Assembly (NCBI RefSeq): GCF_011397635.1
Contig: NC_064760.1
Location: forward strand, 30,895,856-30,959,855
From: Epinephelus fuscoguttatus
Lineage: Eukaryota; Chordata; Actinopteri; Perciformes; Serranidae
DNA: 64,000 nucleotides
Reading direction: 5' to 3'
Position numbers and translations under genes: made by a program. The notes below the pieces were generated by a model. It saw only the letters and a list, made by a program, of their open reading frames with translations. It was not told the DNA's origin and made no database searches. Shown here piece by piece: positions 11,901-25,659 of this stretch (the first letter of the stretch is position 1; each line of letters opens with the position of its first letter).

Positions 11901-14070
11901 TCTCCACAGCTATTCTCCTCACAAGAGCAGCTGACTGAACCACGGGGGAGGATTTACAACCGTGTGTGTGTGTTGGCAGATGCGTGCCCATGTGTGAATA
12001 TTTCCGACTCCTAGGCAGCGTTTGAACTAACTGTTGTACGTCACCATTCTGCTAAATGAGGCTCCAGTTACCCAGGCTGTTGGCTGCAGTCAACGTTTAA
12101 TGCGGGGCTCTGGCTGTACCCTGTCTCTCTCCAAACATGGAGAACAATCAATGCTGCGGTCAGTGTGCAAACTACAGGACAGAGGAACACACAAAAAGAA
12201 GGTGAAATACAGATTGAAGTGGCATCAATTGGTGCGACAAGTATTCATCCCCTACCCCAAAGATACCTATAAAAACTGACATAATATATATGACCACCTT
12301 TGTGTTTTTCACACGTGCACACACTTGCACAAACACACTGTCACTACAGCCACATAACATGAGTTTCCAGGATTCTCACTTCTGTTTTCTCATGCCAGGG
12401 AGCATGCATGTGGGTTGCGAGCAGACCAGTGGCACAAAATTGTAGAAGCAACAGTGCAGAGACAAGGAAATGAGAAGCTTATAAACAGGAATCCAAAGGC
12501 ACACACAGTGTAATATTTATATACTTTTTGGTAAAGTTCTGCCTTTGAAACAGGAAGGAAACTGAGGAAGTGATTGTGACAGGCATAAAGTTGTTAGAGT
12601 TCACTGTTGTTGCTGTGTTTATCAAATACAAGAAGTTTATGATACATGCAACCTGCAAAGAAGTATCTGAGAGTGAACAAAGTTATGAAAAATGTATGAT
12701 GTGCACTAAGATGCAATGTCACAATTGGATCCTTCCTTGTTACCAGTTGGTGATTTGAGAGGGGACGCCATCCTTCTTAGTAAAATATCCAAAATAAATC
12801 CCCCTTATTAACCTCTGATCCCTTCCCTTCGCCTTCCTATCTGGACCCAGAGTCCTCTAACCGATAAACTATTGAGAATTACTACATTTTGACTGAGTGT
12901 GTCTGTTTCTGCCAGTGCAGCATTTGTAGCTCTAATTTAGCCGACCAGGAAACTCACTGACCAATTTTATTTGTTTAAACATCTCATGTGATGCTATTCA
13001 GCCAATCAAATCTGCACATTCTGTCTCAAGTGAGTGAGACGCGCACAGGAGAGACGAGACGAGACAACAGTCGTGTCTGTCACATGACGTGCTCAACGGA
13101 CAGAAAAGTAGACAGTGAAAACAGGGCTTTAATAAAGAATGGACAGACTCTTACATGTTCCCTCTTCTCACAGGCAGATCAAAACCAGCATGTCTCGTCA
13201 TATATTCGAGAACAGTAGCAATGAGAAGCAGGGAAGCACAGAGCGACTTTTGAGCAAACATGTCTACTCAAATCCGAACTGTAAAATAACATTTTACATC
13301 AACCAATCAATTTATTTGGCACATGAAATCATACAAGGGAAAACTGAATCATAACTCAAGTTACACATTTGACAAGGGGGCGGTGGTGGTGGTGGCGAGC
13401 TCAGCCAGATGCCCTGCGCTTCAAACTATGACACATGGCATATCAATTTCTCCTCTTTACATGCATAGTATCTTTTCAAAATAAGTTTCTGTGGGTACAA
13501 ATGTTGCGCTTTACTGTCACTTTGGCTATTCAGTCACATTGGAGGAGGGACAAATACCACAAAGACAAACTGTCAAACATGTACAGGTAACAACAAGAAC
13601 AGTGGAGGAGAAATATGTTATTATACTGTTTTTATGTTTCCTCTTATGAACACACACAGACTGGTTGGTCTTTCCTTTCTCCCTGCATGCTTCACCCTTC
13701 CCCTCATCCAAGGAAAGTTTTAAAGCTTTTCTTTTATAGTTTTCTTGCCCTCAACCAAAGCAAGTACTCCACCATGTGCCAATACGTTTACTGCTGCAGA
13801 CATTCTGTATCACAGCAACCAGAGGCAACCAAAGCCTCTCAGCTGAAAAAAGGCCAAAGCACTTTCAAACGCTCCCAGCTGGCCATTTCCTGAGGAGTGC
13901 CATGCTTTGGTGGACACAGGGCCTAAATTTGTGATATAACTTAACTTACACAAGTAATTCACCAAGTAGGTCATGTGATGTACGTTACATATGTGGCACA
14001 TTTGTCATGTCAGGTATGTCACGAGATGTTAATTGTCTTAACTAGTTACACAACTCATTTTTGACTTTTG
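8921..14070. other. Gene-free stretch
   Basis: About 5 kb of AT-rich DNA. It holds a short (CA)n tract near 9291-9305, a T-rich run near 9881-9909 and a few CT or GT microsatellites. Open frames are short and featureless. No exon is supported. Confidence 0.45.
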
Positions 14071-14310
14071 GGTTCACACAGGACATGAGTACCGATCTCC
14101 TGGGTGAAAGTTCTGTGTTTGTCTGACCAGTCCACCACCCCTCCATCCAGCCCTTCCTGGACTTCCTCTTTTTTCAGGATATTCTCGTGCACCCATCCTA
14201 CATTTTCCTATGAAAAGTAATGCAATAAAATTTTTACATATCCCACATAATGCTGAGCCAGTAATTTGTGCATAAACCACATAGTTTGGAAGGCTGTGAT
14301 CACATTACCA
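14071..14310. repeat. GGTTAGG-family dispersed repeat, copy A (partial)
   Basis: Shares 'TCTCCTGGGTGAAAGT', 'GTGTTTGTCTGACC' and '(G)TGATCAC' blocks with the copies at 42252, 42730 and 61631. It lacks the GGTTAGGTTTAGG head seen in the others. No coding potential. Confidence 0.6.
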
Positions 14311-16552
14311 ATGTGCTGAGGAGAGTAAAGAAGGGGTATCATACCGTTGTGTAGGCATTTTAGTAGGGTATCATGCAGACCATTGTATGAGGATTGGCTC
14401 TTTGCCTAGGATGCCTTGTGAGTCGGTAAAGATGCCGATGGCCACTGACCAAGCTGCCTTATTTGACGCCCTGGGAATGAGAACGGGCTGGACTTGCCAA
14501 ACTAATGACATTCCCATCATCCTCAGCTGTATTTTATATTTAGTGCTTATTAGAAAATTTAAGCATGCAAACAAGTTAAACTAAGATAGTGAGAATGTTA
14601 GGCATTATAGCTGCCAAGAATGTTTGCAATGCTAATAGCAATCACTGTGCCTAAGTACAGCCTTACAGAGCTGCTATCAAAGTTGTAGACTCTTAGTCTT
14701 GTTACATTAGACGTTTAAAATAAGAGATACTTATTATGGCTCTCATTGCCTTCCATAGTGTTTACAATGTGAACAGTCTGTTCAAGTGTTCTTTGGCTGA
14801 GACAATCATTTATCTTCCTCTTGACAATTTCCTTTAAGAACTTCCTTCTCATGTATATGAATAGTTAGACACAGTACATCACTTTAAGTTGCCATCCATT
14901 TACTTAAAAAAATATACATATATGGTCACTCGAGTGCTAAAATGTAAGTAGAATACAAAAAAAAGACTTGTGAATGGGGAGATGGCCAATCTGTCCTTGA
15001 AACAGCGTGCATGCATTTCATTCTGCTTAAGAGTCCTCAAGCAACACGTTAAATCTTCATTAGCTATGCAGACCCAGTTCTCTTTGTGACCCTGGGCTTT
15101 GACCGTGGAAGTGATGAGAGCGGATATCTTCATGTGATTAAGAGAGCGCAACGAAATGTAAAATGTTAAGGAGTCGGTTGCATAGCATACTCAAGAATAT
15201 GATGAGGAACTTGTCGATGCAAAAAGGGTTATCGGCTCGACCAAACCCACTGATTAACAGATTTAGTGGATACTGGGACCTGTGATATGGTATGTCATTT
15301 CACATAGAGAGACGTTGCACAGATACTCATATATCAATGCATCCCATGCTGCACAGACCACCAGACAATTTAAAATTATTCATATTAGCAGATGTTAGAA
15401 ATATTTGATGTTCTATAAATAAAAGAATTGAGATCATTTGACTATGATTGCAGTTTTTATGGGGTTGTGTCACCCCTTAAATCTCTCATGAATTCTACTT
15501 TTGAGAAAATTCAAGACAGTTGGAGTTTTGCTAGTGACATCACCCTGTTGCACTGGTATGCCATGTTGTGTTTTTTATTTACCAAAGCAGCAACCTGCCA
15601 GTGAACTGACATATTTATTTTGGGTGTAGAGCACATAGTCCAGAGGTTGTGTATGACTAAACTTACCTCAATATAAATCTGGTGTTCTCATGTTTATGGG
15701 AAATGCCCAGCATGCTCAACCTAGTGTACAATCCCAATATGTTTCATGATGCATTGACCCATCTGTCATCATACATTGTTTCATGCAAGATTTGGATCTA
15801 CAATGTTCAACAAAACATGGGTGACTGACTCTCGTGAAGCTATAGCAGCAAGTCACTGACCTCATTTGTGGCTCCTAAGTAGTTATGCAACCTCAATTTG
15901 CTTCTTCCTCTGGGTGGTATCTGATAAGTGCTGAACAGTGTGTCTCCTGGCAGCAGAAAAGAGGAACTAGAAGTGAAGGCAAAACAGAAAAAATAAAGAA
16001 CACCTCCCAGTTTAGAAGCCTAAAATTAGCAATCAATGCTTCCTGAGCATACTTTTACAGAGGAAAAAAGTCATTTTTCTTTTTACAAAGTTTGCTCAAT
16101 CATATAAGTTACAATTGTCAGACAATATGGATTAAGAAGTGAGTGTGGTATGGTTTAAGATCGCACTGTACAGTACACTGAACCCTTTAATTTTCGGTGA
16201 GAGAAATATCAGATGTAGACTTGCAAATATACACCCTCTTAATTACCAAGTCCCACCTTACACCAGGCACAAAGGGGTGCACAATGCAGCATAACTGCAA
16301 TTGCTAGTTTCATACAGGCACTGTTGTCATCTTCATGGCCAGCACCCATGTTATATAAGCAGCAATGTACTTTCACCCATCTGAGTGTCCATGGGCGTGA
16401 AGCTCTTATAATGAAGTGTGGTCAGGTGCATTGTTGTATTGCTATTTTAGGGCAGCAGAAAGCGACTGTGCCATTGACTAATAAAATACCTGGTCTGAAT
16501 GGCACAGTATTTTCCTGCAATTTAAAGGGTGCTTTATTCAGATAGTAAGATG
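14311..16552. other. Gene-free stretch
   Basis: No exon, RNA gene or repeat recognised. The short open frames here are consistent with chance. Confidence 0.45.
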
Positions 16553-16554
16553 TA

Positions 16555-17378
16555 TGGCAAGCCGTTTTAACATTTAATCGCTAAGTTTGACTATCCGGAA
16601 TTACCATTATAGATATCAACAATGTCAGTTTGACTAGTAGTAATGTCATTGTGACTAGTATGAATTTTAATTGAAGATATCTATAACGTCATTTTGACTA
16701 GTCAAAAGTGAATTACAGATATCTATAACGTCATTTTGACTACTCAAAACTACAGTTACAGATATCTGTAATTCAGTTTTGACTAGTAAGATTCAAATTA
16801 TTTTTGCCATTCATGTTTATGGGGTTTGTCATTATAGATATCTACAATTACATTATGACTATCTATAATTCCAGTTTGAGATATCTACAATGTCATTTTG
16901 ACAAGTCATAATTCAGTTGCGGATATGTACAACATCATTTTGACTAGTCATAATTCAGATGCAGATATCTACAACGTCATTCTGACTATCTGAAACTCAA
17001 TTCAAGATATCTAGAAAGGACCATGTAGATTAAAGATATCTTGAACTTGAATTATGACTAGTCAAAATTAAATTGTAGATATCTCAAACTGGAATTACAG
17101 ATATCCACAATTCAGTTACAGATATCCGCAATAAGAATTGCAGATATCCACAACTACATTGGAGATATCTATAATGACAAACCCCATACACATGAATGGC
17201 AAAAATAGTTTAAATCTTACTAGTCAAAACTGAATTACAGATATCTGTAATTAGAGTTTTGACTAGTCAAAATCTAATTACAGATATCTTGACTAAGAGT
17301 TTTGACTAGGCAAAATTATGTTGCAGATATTAGTAATGAATATCCAGTCTAGCAATTAAATGTTAAAACGGCTTGCCA
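16555..17378. mobile_element. 824-bp foldback/MITE built of GATATC and ACTAGT palindromes
   Basis: The terminal inverted repeats run from TGGCAAGCCGTTTTAACATT on the left to the exact complement AATGTTAAAACGGCTTGCCA on the right, and extend about 28 bp with few mismatches. TA dinucleotides sit immediately outside both ends (16553-16554, 17379-17380), as expected for a Tc1/mariner-type target duplication. The interior alternates about 16 GATATC and 8 ACTAGT sites, separated by variants of TCAAAACTGAATTACA, so the repeat unit is itself palindromic. Inner arms, including a GCCATTCATG..TATGGGGTTTGTCATTATAG block near 16807-16836, recur in inverted form near 17174-17204, so the whole element can fold on itself. 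No ORF. I do not recognise the named family. Confidence 0.88.
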
Positions 17379-17380
17379 TA

Positions 17381-18034
17381 TGAGATGCGCCTTCATAGGC
17401 GAGGACATAACACATCATACACTCTGCGTGTTATACACACAAGGACATGTGAATGGGTTGCAGGTGGGTGAAATGATAAAACATAATGCTTCCCATTCCC
17501 CACGGAGAGAGACTCTGTGTACATCTAGGCCAAGAAGCAGTGTAACTTCTTTCAAGTTCATATATGTCCCACAATATTTGCTGCAGTGACATTAATGCTT
17601 GCGCTGCTCTCTCTCTCTATATGATAAAAAAAACATGCATGCAGGCTGAAATTCAGCCAAGCTGCTAAGCTAGCAAACTTTGGCAGATATTATTAAAATA
17701 TCTGGCAGATATTATTGGCAGATATTATTGAGCTGAACTTTTGTGAGATGATCTTGCTGTTTTCTTGCCTTCAGGCCAGATACACCTGATGTTTTACTAA
17801 GATGATGGTTTGGGTAAAAATTAAAAGATTTCTTCTAGAAAGGTCTCTCTGACTCTGACAGAAAGCCCTGAAGATAAATGTATCCCATGTCCTGTTTTTT
17901 ATGTGTGTTACTGGAGTCGGTTTAAAGTAAACTTTACTGTACTTATCATTTATGTGTTATTTTTATCTTTTATGGCCAAAAACAGAGAAGAAAGGTGTAG
18001 CACCTTCTTCTGTTACTGACTGTCTTAAATGGGT
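17381..18034. other. Gene-free stretch
   Basis: Nothing supported except a short tandem of GGCAGATATTATT units at about 17681-17730. Confidence 0.45.
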
Positions 18035-18180
18035 AGATAATATCATCTCGTATCGATCGCAGGCCCCTGAATCGCATCGAATCAAAATCGTATTCTGGCA
18101 GACTTTGTAATATCAACAAATATCACATCGTTGGCCAAAGAATCAATGAAATATTATATTGCAATGAAACTCCAACTCCT
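18035..18180. repeat. ATCGAATC-rich dispersed repeat fragment
   Basis: Contains CGTATCGATCGCAGGCCCCT and repeated ATCGAATC-like words that I associate with a common fish MITE fragment. No termini could be defined. Confidence 0.35.
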
Positions 18181-18413
18181 CCACGTAAACAGCAGTGGCC
18201 AGGTTAAGGTGCACTTAGCTTTTGAAGGGAATGAGAGATGACACTCTGATTGTTTGAATTTGTGTTACACCCGAAACACACCTATTATTAATTGAGGGAC
18301 TAAGTACAAACGCATCGCCCCTCGTGCCTCACTGTGTACTCAGACTATGTGCTGTTCAACTAGCAACAATGGAGTTGGACATGTCATAATTGCTCGTGGC
18401 ATGCACTGTAAAC

Positions 18414-18686
18414 CAGTGGTTCCCAATTGGTCCAGCCACTGGGTCCAGATTTCTCCTTAGTCATGAGTTAAAGGTCCACACAGTTTAATATATTCAGCAT
18501 CAAACGTGCATAGTCACTCATTTTACAGCAGGAAATGGCACTTCAGCATTAAAGCTCTGTGCCAGAAATTCACTGTACCTAAAAACGTGTATTTACAACT
18601 TGACACGTTTGTAAGTCACTTGCAGAACATTCAGAATGCACCTGTGACCCACTTTTGGACCACGACCCACCAGTTGGGAACCACTG
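18414..18686. mobile_element. Second copy of the hAT MITE, 273 bp
   Basis: The ends are CAGTGGTTCCCAATTGG and CCAGTTGGGAACCACTG. The interior is the reverse orientation of the copy at 1015-1317, sharing TTTACAGCAGGAAATG-like and ATTTCTCCTTAG blocks. The flanking octamers CTGTAAAC and CTCAAGAC match at only 5 of 8 positions, so this copy appears older than the first. Confidence 0.85.
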
Positions 18687-21600
18687 CTCAAGACCATGCA
18701 CTATGGAACCTTTGAAATGGTCCCACAGTAATAACCCGTCTGATTTTACCTCTGCAACTCAACACACAGTTTTCTGCCATTCACAGGGGAGATCACACAC
18801 ACACAGCACATATACCATGCAGCCCTCCACTCTCCATCTTTGACTCCATTTATCAAACTGATTATCATCAGGTGAGCCAGCGTTGTCCTCTATAGGGATG
18901 GCAGAGTCAGTCGGTTCAGACTGAAATATCTCCACTATCTCAGCTCTTGTGGACTGCTGTGAAATTCTGTTTAAACCCAGAGGCTTTAGCATTTTGGTCA
19001 TGCATTAACTTGAACAATACAGTCTATTCACTTCAAATATGTATCAGAGAAAACTTGTGCAACACGTTTCTGATCAGTGAGAGGAAAACGATCTCTTCTG
19101 TCTCAGTAACACAATGGCCTTTTGTAATTTGAAGTGAAGGTACATTGTCATTGTCATGCCACATCATTTTGTTATTTCCATTTCCTCTTCTTGTTAGTCA
19201 CAGAATTGTTCAAACAACGTACCCGCATCAGCACGCTGCACGCTGTTTTAAAGAGTCTATTAATTTCCACAGGCAGGCTTACATTTACAGCTGCTATTAC
19301 AAGAATCCATTATTGAATAAAACTAAATATTTACAATCTTTTTGGGTTTATGTACATTTCTTGCGACGTCAGGAAATTAAAAATGGCTTTGACAGACAGG
19401 AAATGGTGTATGATGACAGATGTTGGCTATCTGGCTAGCTGATCACTCTCCTGCTCTCACAGAAGGCAGCAGAGAAAGTGGCACCTTCCCCGGGCCAAGC
19501 TTGTGATAATTACAGTGTTTTGTTAAAATGAGGCTTCATGAGATAGTGACATGGTAGTTGCAGGGCCTACTCCCTGGCCTTATTGTACACACATTAAAAT
19601 GGACATTCATCACTTTTATCTCCTGTTTTTCTCTGTTAATGAGTGAGCTGGGTTGCAGGCGGCTTCAAGGGTTTACTCTCTTTGTCATGGGTTTGACATC
19701 TTTACAGAGAAATCAAAACTGTATCAGTTCAGCTGTAACGCTGGCATTAATGCTTAGTGAAAAGGTGGTCTTACAATACGTCCACAATCAGTTAATCTGA
19801 TTAGTCTCTCTAATATGTTTCCTGGCTGTCACTTTTTATGCCATGTTTTTTTCTCATTTATTCTTTTATTGTGGCCCAGACTGTTTTTTATCACTTAAAT
19901 AACAAAATAAATGCAGAGGCCTTCTCTACGTCTGTGTGTGTGTCTACGTGTTTGCATCTGCATGGAGAAATGGGTCAAAGATTAATTGATGGTATCTATA
20001 ATGAGGAAGACAACATGCTGTTCTTGTGTTTTGCCCAGAGGATAACCTGGCGAGGAAATGAAAAAGCCATGTATTTTTTTGGACAGGAAATATAAACGGA
20101 GATTTACCAGAATGGGCGACTGTGCCCGGCTGTGTAAAAAAACATTAAAGGACACAGCCCTGTCTAGTTTAACCTGTGTTTTTTTGTTCGAGGCTTTGTT
20201 ATTGTGCCATAAAGTCATTAGTGTGATAATGTCCTCTAATTAACCTCATCCTGCAGGCTTGTCCCATCCCTCACAGGACAAAATTACAAGGGGTCATCAC
20301 TGGGAGAGCAGCTACGTTACGTTCCTCTCCATTACATTACTCAGACAGGGTCGGTGAAGTGAGACTGAGCTTTTTATTGGCTGCTCAATGGTATGCTCAA
20401 AGGCAGTATGAGGTTGTTGACCTTTAAAGTCAGGTCATGCATAACGGCTGCTCAGTCAAGTCTGACCTGGTCTCGTGGCTGCTTTGAGCTTGAATGTAAA
20501 CAGTTGCTGCTGACTTGCTGTACGTGAGCATCTTATTGGAAGTTAGCACAACACAAACAATCAACACGGCAGAAATAATACCGAAATATAAACTCATTCT
20601 CGCCCACATTTGCAGTATAAACAAAGCAAGATGCACAAACACAGACAGCAGATGGTTAGTGACGTGGCACTTTTGTCTTGCATCCAAACACTAGAATGCG
20701 TGTTTAAAAATAATCAAATATTCTGGTCACTCAGCTGGTTTTACAGTCTTTGTGCAATCAGAGATACAATCTCTCATGAATGATATGTCAGGATGATTAT
20801 TCTGGCCTCACTTACAGACTGGATTCACAGTTGACCAGTCACGAGATTAAGTGGCTATAACCGTGCATGGAAATACCTAAACTGCAACAGTGATGTTAAT
20901 TTCACACTTTCACACAGTGTTAACTCCTGCTCACCCACCCACACAGTGGAAAAAGACCTTCTAGCCTTGTGACCACATCCACAGCCAAAGTAAATCTTAT
21001 AATGATTAAAAACGTCAGTCTTGCATGTTGACGATGATGACGAGGTAGAGCTTTTCCAAAAATGCTGACAGGTGTTACAGATACATTTTTCTCTGTTGCT
21101 GTAGTTAGAAGTTTAACATGTAGCATTTAGAGTGAGACTGTCAATCAAACAGTGTTGAGAGGGCTACTTTTAAAACCCTACAGATTACTAAATACGTGCA
21201 CTAAATTGTAATTTGTACTGTATTCCACCAGAGAACTATTTAGATATCAAAATAGTCTTAGTCAGCTCATTTGTCTGGGTCATATTTGGCAAATGCACCT
21301 CATATGACTTTTACACTATGTCCTAACAGCAAGCGAGCGTCACTCTCTGTCCACACTGAATCTGCTAAATATGCACTTCTGTTACATCATATAAACAAAC
21401 CGTGTCGGCTACCTACCAGCTGTGCACTTGACTGGAGACATAACCACTGAAAAGATGGCCGAGTACTTTCTCTCTTTGACTGTACTTTTCAAACAGAACA
21501 CATGTTTATACTGTGATATTTACTGGAAATGACACACAATATAGCCACCAGCAAACACGTTATTATTTGCAGTGGTCATTTACCAGAAACTTTCTGCTTT

Positions 21601-21914
21601 CTTAACATCTCCCTTCAGTTGGCTGCCACCTTACATAGGTTTATATGGTTAAATCAAGAGGTACTGTGTGGATAACTCCTCATTTCAACTTCATGAATCA
21701 GCCATTCCTCATCTATTGCAGCTATTTCAAAGTGAGCAACAGGAATGAATAGAAACAGGTCACTGACGAAAGTTCAGCTCAAAACAGCAGCGCTGCATCG
21801 CTCATGGCCAGTTAGGATGTCCTCATCGAAAACAATGCAGTCAAACTGATGCTCACATGCACCGCATTTAGTTAGAACATGGTGTTAGAGCAAATAAAAC
21901 AAAAACAAATGAAG
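18687..21914. other. Gene-free stretch
   Basis: No supported gene. A minus-strand open frame at 18759-19001 has exon-like composition downstream of a TTTAAACAG acceptor-like site but no recognisable domain and no partner exons, so it is not called. Confidence 0.4.
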
Positions 21915-22040
21915 TAATCCTTTCAAGTAATCTATTTTTAAAGACAGTAACTGTTTACAGAATACCATCTATTTAAACTGTAACTGTAACAGTAACAGAA
22001 TACAGTTACTCATATTTTTTATTTTAAATACGTAATCAAT
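21915..22040. repeat. Fragment of a GTAACTGTAACAGTAAC-type repeat
   Basis: AGTAATC.., AAACTGTAACTGTAACAG and AATACAGTTACTC words in order match a common fish MITE family rich in GTAAC/GTTAC. The boundaries are approximate. Confidence 0.4.
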
Positions 22041-24429
22041 CATCAACTTGCACAAGCTTGTATGGCTTGAGTTGAGTCAGTCATGCAACCTAGTGCAGAA
22101 ACATAGCCCTAACTTTAAACCTCTGTAAGGGACTGCATGCAAACTGGAGTGTGGGGTTGGTGGGTCAGATAAGGGACAGGGTTATTATTTATTTCTTTTT
22201 GCAAAAGTTGCAGCAACACTAGCACAACAGAGTCATAGTCAGTGAAGTGACTTAGTAATATATATTATATTAAACAGTAATATCTATGTAAATTTTGCTA
22301 ACAATTGCTAGCATTAGCCACCATAAACTACTCATCATATGCAACCAAAAATGGCTGAAACAGCAAAACCCTGGAGTGTAACATGCTGAGGAAGGGTGCT
22401 TTTCATTGCTTATAAATTCCACTGTTCATTTCACTCATCGTCAGAAGAATGCATTATGTCTTCTTTTAATAGTCTCACTTTAAGTTTGCAACATTGTTAA
22501 TACTTAATACACTTTTTGTTATTAATGGTGAATTGAATGTGACCAGTTTATTTATGTATTATTATAAGATACTATGGGTAAGTTGCTACAGTTTTTATTT
22601 TACTCAGGGGGAGGGGCCAGAGAGAAATTACCACTGAGGAGGGCTTTTAGTCTCCTCCCACCCCAATAATTTATGTACAGTCCCTAACCTGAACCTGAAC
22701 ATAGCCATTTTATTAAGTTTCTTACTTTCAATTGTCAGAACTTCCGAAGCTGACAGACAAGTTTAATCACAATGGCAAACTGGAAACTGTTGGTCTGATT
22801 TCAGTCTGCACTGATACCTTCAGGTTTTGAATGGTCGCAGGCTTTGTGGAACATAACCTGTAAAAAAAAAGCAGCCAAATTCACGTTTTTTTATTTCAGC
22901 AACAATTGAGTGTACAGAGATTTTTCTTTACATGATAGAACCTGGTCATGCATTTTGATCTGAGTGCTAGACAGAAGCGTGACTCACTGGCAGCGGTGGC
23001 TCATTGTGTGGAAACAGTCCTCTACTGGCAAAATTGTCAGTACAGACAGCTAATCAGACAAGGCTTCCTCATTGAACACTATGGGAACATTCCTCTGGGG
23101 ATACTTTTTATTTTTCCCTATTAACCTTAGGTTCAGACTTGTTCTTTAATAGTGAAGGAAGTGCAGGCTGCAAAGAAACTGCAAAAATGAACTACTTCGG
23201 AAGTGTCAGGTAAAGTTTGGAGGAAAGAAAAGAGTTTCCCAGGAGGACACATGGCTGTGTCTACAGCTGTGCAAAGGCCCCGTGTGTGTCATGAATCATG
23301 TGTTTTCTTAAAGCCGGTGTGTTGTTATATGTAACACATACATGTCAAAGTGGCCGGCTGTGCTGCATTACAACGGTAAAGGGGGGCAAACATCTCATGG
23401 CTAGTCTCTCTCATTGAGTTGTTTAAGCATCTGTCAAAAGTTTGAATGAAAAATATGATGTCAGCTCAAAGATTAAGCTGAGAACAGGTGTCGTCATTTA
23501 AGAAGAAACAATAACCTCTCTGAGTGGAATACCGTCATATAGTTGTTCCCCCAATTCTGAGTCAATGTTATTCTAAATTTCCATGATTATTTTCATGCTG
23601 CTAATATATCTGACACGTTACCCAGCGATGGTAATTATTTTGGAGTGGTGACTAAGGAAAACAAATATAACAGTCTTTAGGCGCTTTGTGTGAAGAGAAT
23701 GAATTAGCTGCTCTTCAGTGCAACTGCTTCAATCTGATTAGTAAATCACATCTAGATTTGGTGGATGTTCTTGACTGCGCAGTATAGTCTACAAAACACT
23801 GCAGCTGATCCAAAGCAGCTGGCTTTATCTAATAAATGCACCCAATCAAAGTAGCAGGGGGTAAAGTATTGATGTATGTACTGATCAGATGATAAAGTGA
23901 AGCACTTCTTGTGTGTTTCTTTGCTTCACTTTCTTCTTTAAATGGTAGAAAACCCATCAGTGATTGAGTCAGAGCCGTTACAGAATGTATTTGCATAATG
24001 TACCAGTGCCAGAGACTTTCCTTTTAATGAATTTGATCAATGGCTTACATGCTACATATGCCTCAACAAGAATTAATCACACAGTCTACGTTTATTACAT
24101 AATTTCTCAATTGATTTTATTTCGCATTTGTCATGAATTTCATGCTTCTTTTGACACATTACTCTTCATTTGAAGGAAATGAGTGGATTGCCCACAGTCT
24201 GCGGCCAATTTCATGCTTCACTGGAATGAACTGCTATATTGTCAGAGGCGTATAGGCTACCTTAACTGCAAAAATGACATTCAACAGCTCCTGAAAAAAA
24301 AAATGCAATTATGATGCGTTGCATATGCATTTCCATATGACCAACAGAGCCCCGGCAGTGCACGTGGAGCTGGGTTACCCGCACAAAAGCAATGCGGCAT
24401 TTTGCAGCATAGCTAGTGAAGGGATGTTT
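22041..24429. other. Gene-free stretch
   Basis: No exon, RNA gene or named repeat was seen in these 2.4 kb. Confidence 0.45.
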
Positions 24430-25076
24430 GTTATATGGAAATGATCTCACGGGTCATGGTTCTCTGTCGGAAACTGGTAGTTTGGCCCCTCTGGGTTGAG
24501 TATCTCAGAGTCTTGCTAACGAGTGAGGGGAAAATGGAGCATGGGATGGACAGGAAATTTGGTGCTGCATCAACAGTGATCCAGGCGTTGTGCCTTCACC
24601 GTTGTGGTGAAGAGGGTACCAGCGAGGGAAAGCAACACTCTCCCATCCATCTCTATATTCCAACCCTCAATCATGGTGATGAGCTTTAGGTGGTGGCCGG
24701 AAGAATGAGATCATGGATACAAGCGGATGAAATGGGTTTCCTTTGTATGGTGGCTGGGCTCTGCCGAAAAGATAGGGTGAGGAACTTAGACATCTGGAGG
24801 GAGCTTGGAGTAGGGCCCACTGATGTAATTCAGGCATCTGATCAGGATGCCTCCCGTTAGAGGTTTTCCAGACACATCTAACTGGTAGAGGGCCCTGCTG
24901 GAGGGATTATATATCTCATCTGGCCATGGAACGCCTCAGAATCCCCCAGGAGGATCTGGAAAGCATTGTTGGTGAAAGGGACGTCTGGAGTTCCTTGCTC
25001 AGCCTGCTGCCCCTGCCAGCCAGCCCCTGATAAGCAGATGAAAATGGATGGATGGATGGATGGATGGATGGATGGA
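24430..25076 (+). mobile_element. 3' fragment of an L2-like LINE with (ATGG)n tail
   Basis: Same LINE family as 8540-8920. The segment around 24480-24840 matches earlier reverse-transcriptase C-terminal sequence (…LWREYLRVLL-, GRMRSWIQADEMGF-like readings with frame breaks). The end at 24890-25040 reads GGIIYLIWPWNASESPR-type sequence and its other frames. It finishes in a clean (ATGG)n tract at 25044-25076, the usual microsatellite 3' tail. It is a 5'-truncated, inactive copy. Confidence 0.78.
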
Positions 25077-25598
25077 CCCCACAAAATTTCTTTTATGCTT
25101 ATCTCTTTAACATTAACATTAACTACATAAACCATGACTGCTGAAAAAGACTGGAACTCTTTTATTATGCATAACTTCGATCCAGAATCTGGTCTTCACA
25201 TCAAAGCAAATATGTACCTCCATTCGACTGTAATTATGTCCGAAGAACAGAATGATGAAATACAACCCATTTTTGCATTTCTTATCATCCAGCTTTTAAC
25301 TTTTAGTCGGTTTATGTTGCTATCACACATCTGCAACATGAGCTGTGGCTGCAGATATCCCTGATAACAGATACTGCTGAGAGTTTAGATTCACTTTTTA
25401 CTAAGAAATAAAACTGGCCACAGATTAAAACATTGCATAATAGATATTTACGACTCATTGCCAAGTTTATGTTCATATAACCTCAGTTAGCCTGTGGTGT
25501 AAATATCTCTGCAGATCTGTATTTAATAAAAGTGTTTACACTGCCAGAAGATGTATAACGTGTTAGGATAAAACTTACTAGAGAAAACACCAATGCGG

Positions 25599-25601
<3 letters not shown>
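25077..25601. other. Gene-free stretch
   Basis: AT-rich DNA between the LINE tail and the microsatellite. No exon supported. Confidence 0.4.

Positions 25602-25657
<56 letters not shown>
25602..25657. repeat. (AC)28 microsatellite
   Basis: An uninterrupted AC dinucleotide tract of 56 bp. The minus-strand VCVCVC open frame is its translation. Confidence 0.98.

Positions 25658-25659
<2 letters not shown>

Noticed and set aside
18759-19001. Possible exon on the minus strand (STRAEIVEIFQSEPTDSAIP region) after an AAACAG acceptor-like site
   Set aside because: Composition is exon-like but no domain, partner exon or gene model could be found; left uncalled.
24878-25135. Minus-strand open frame with HPSIHPSI repeats
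   Set aside because: Translation of the (ATGG)n LINE tail.
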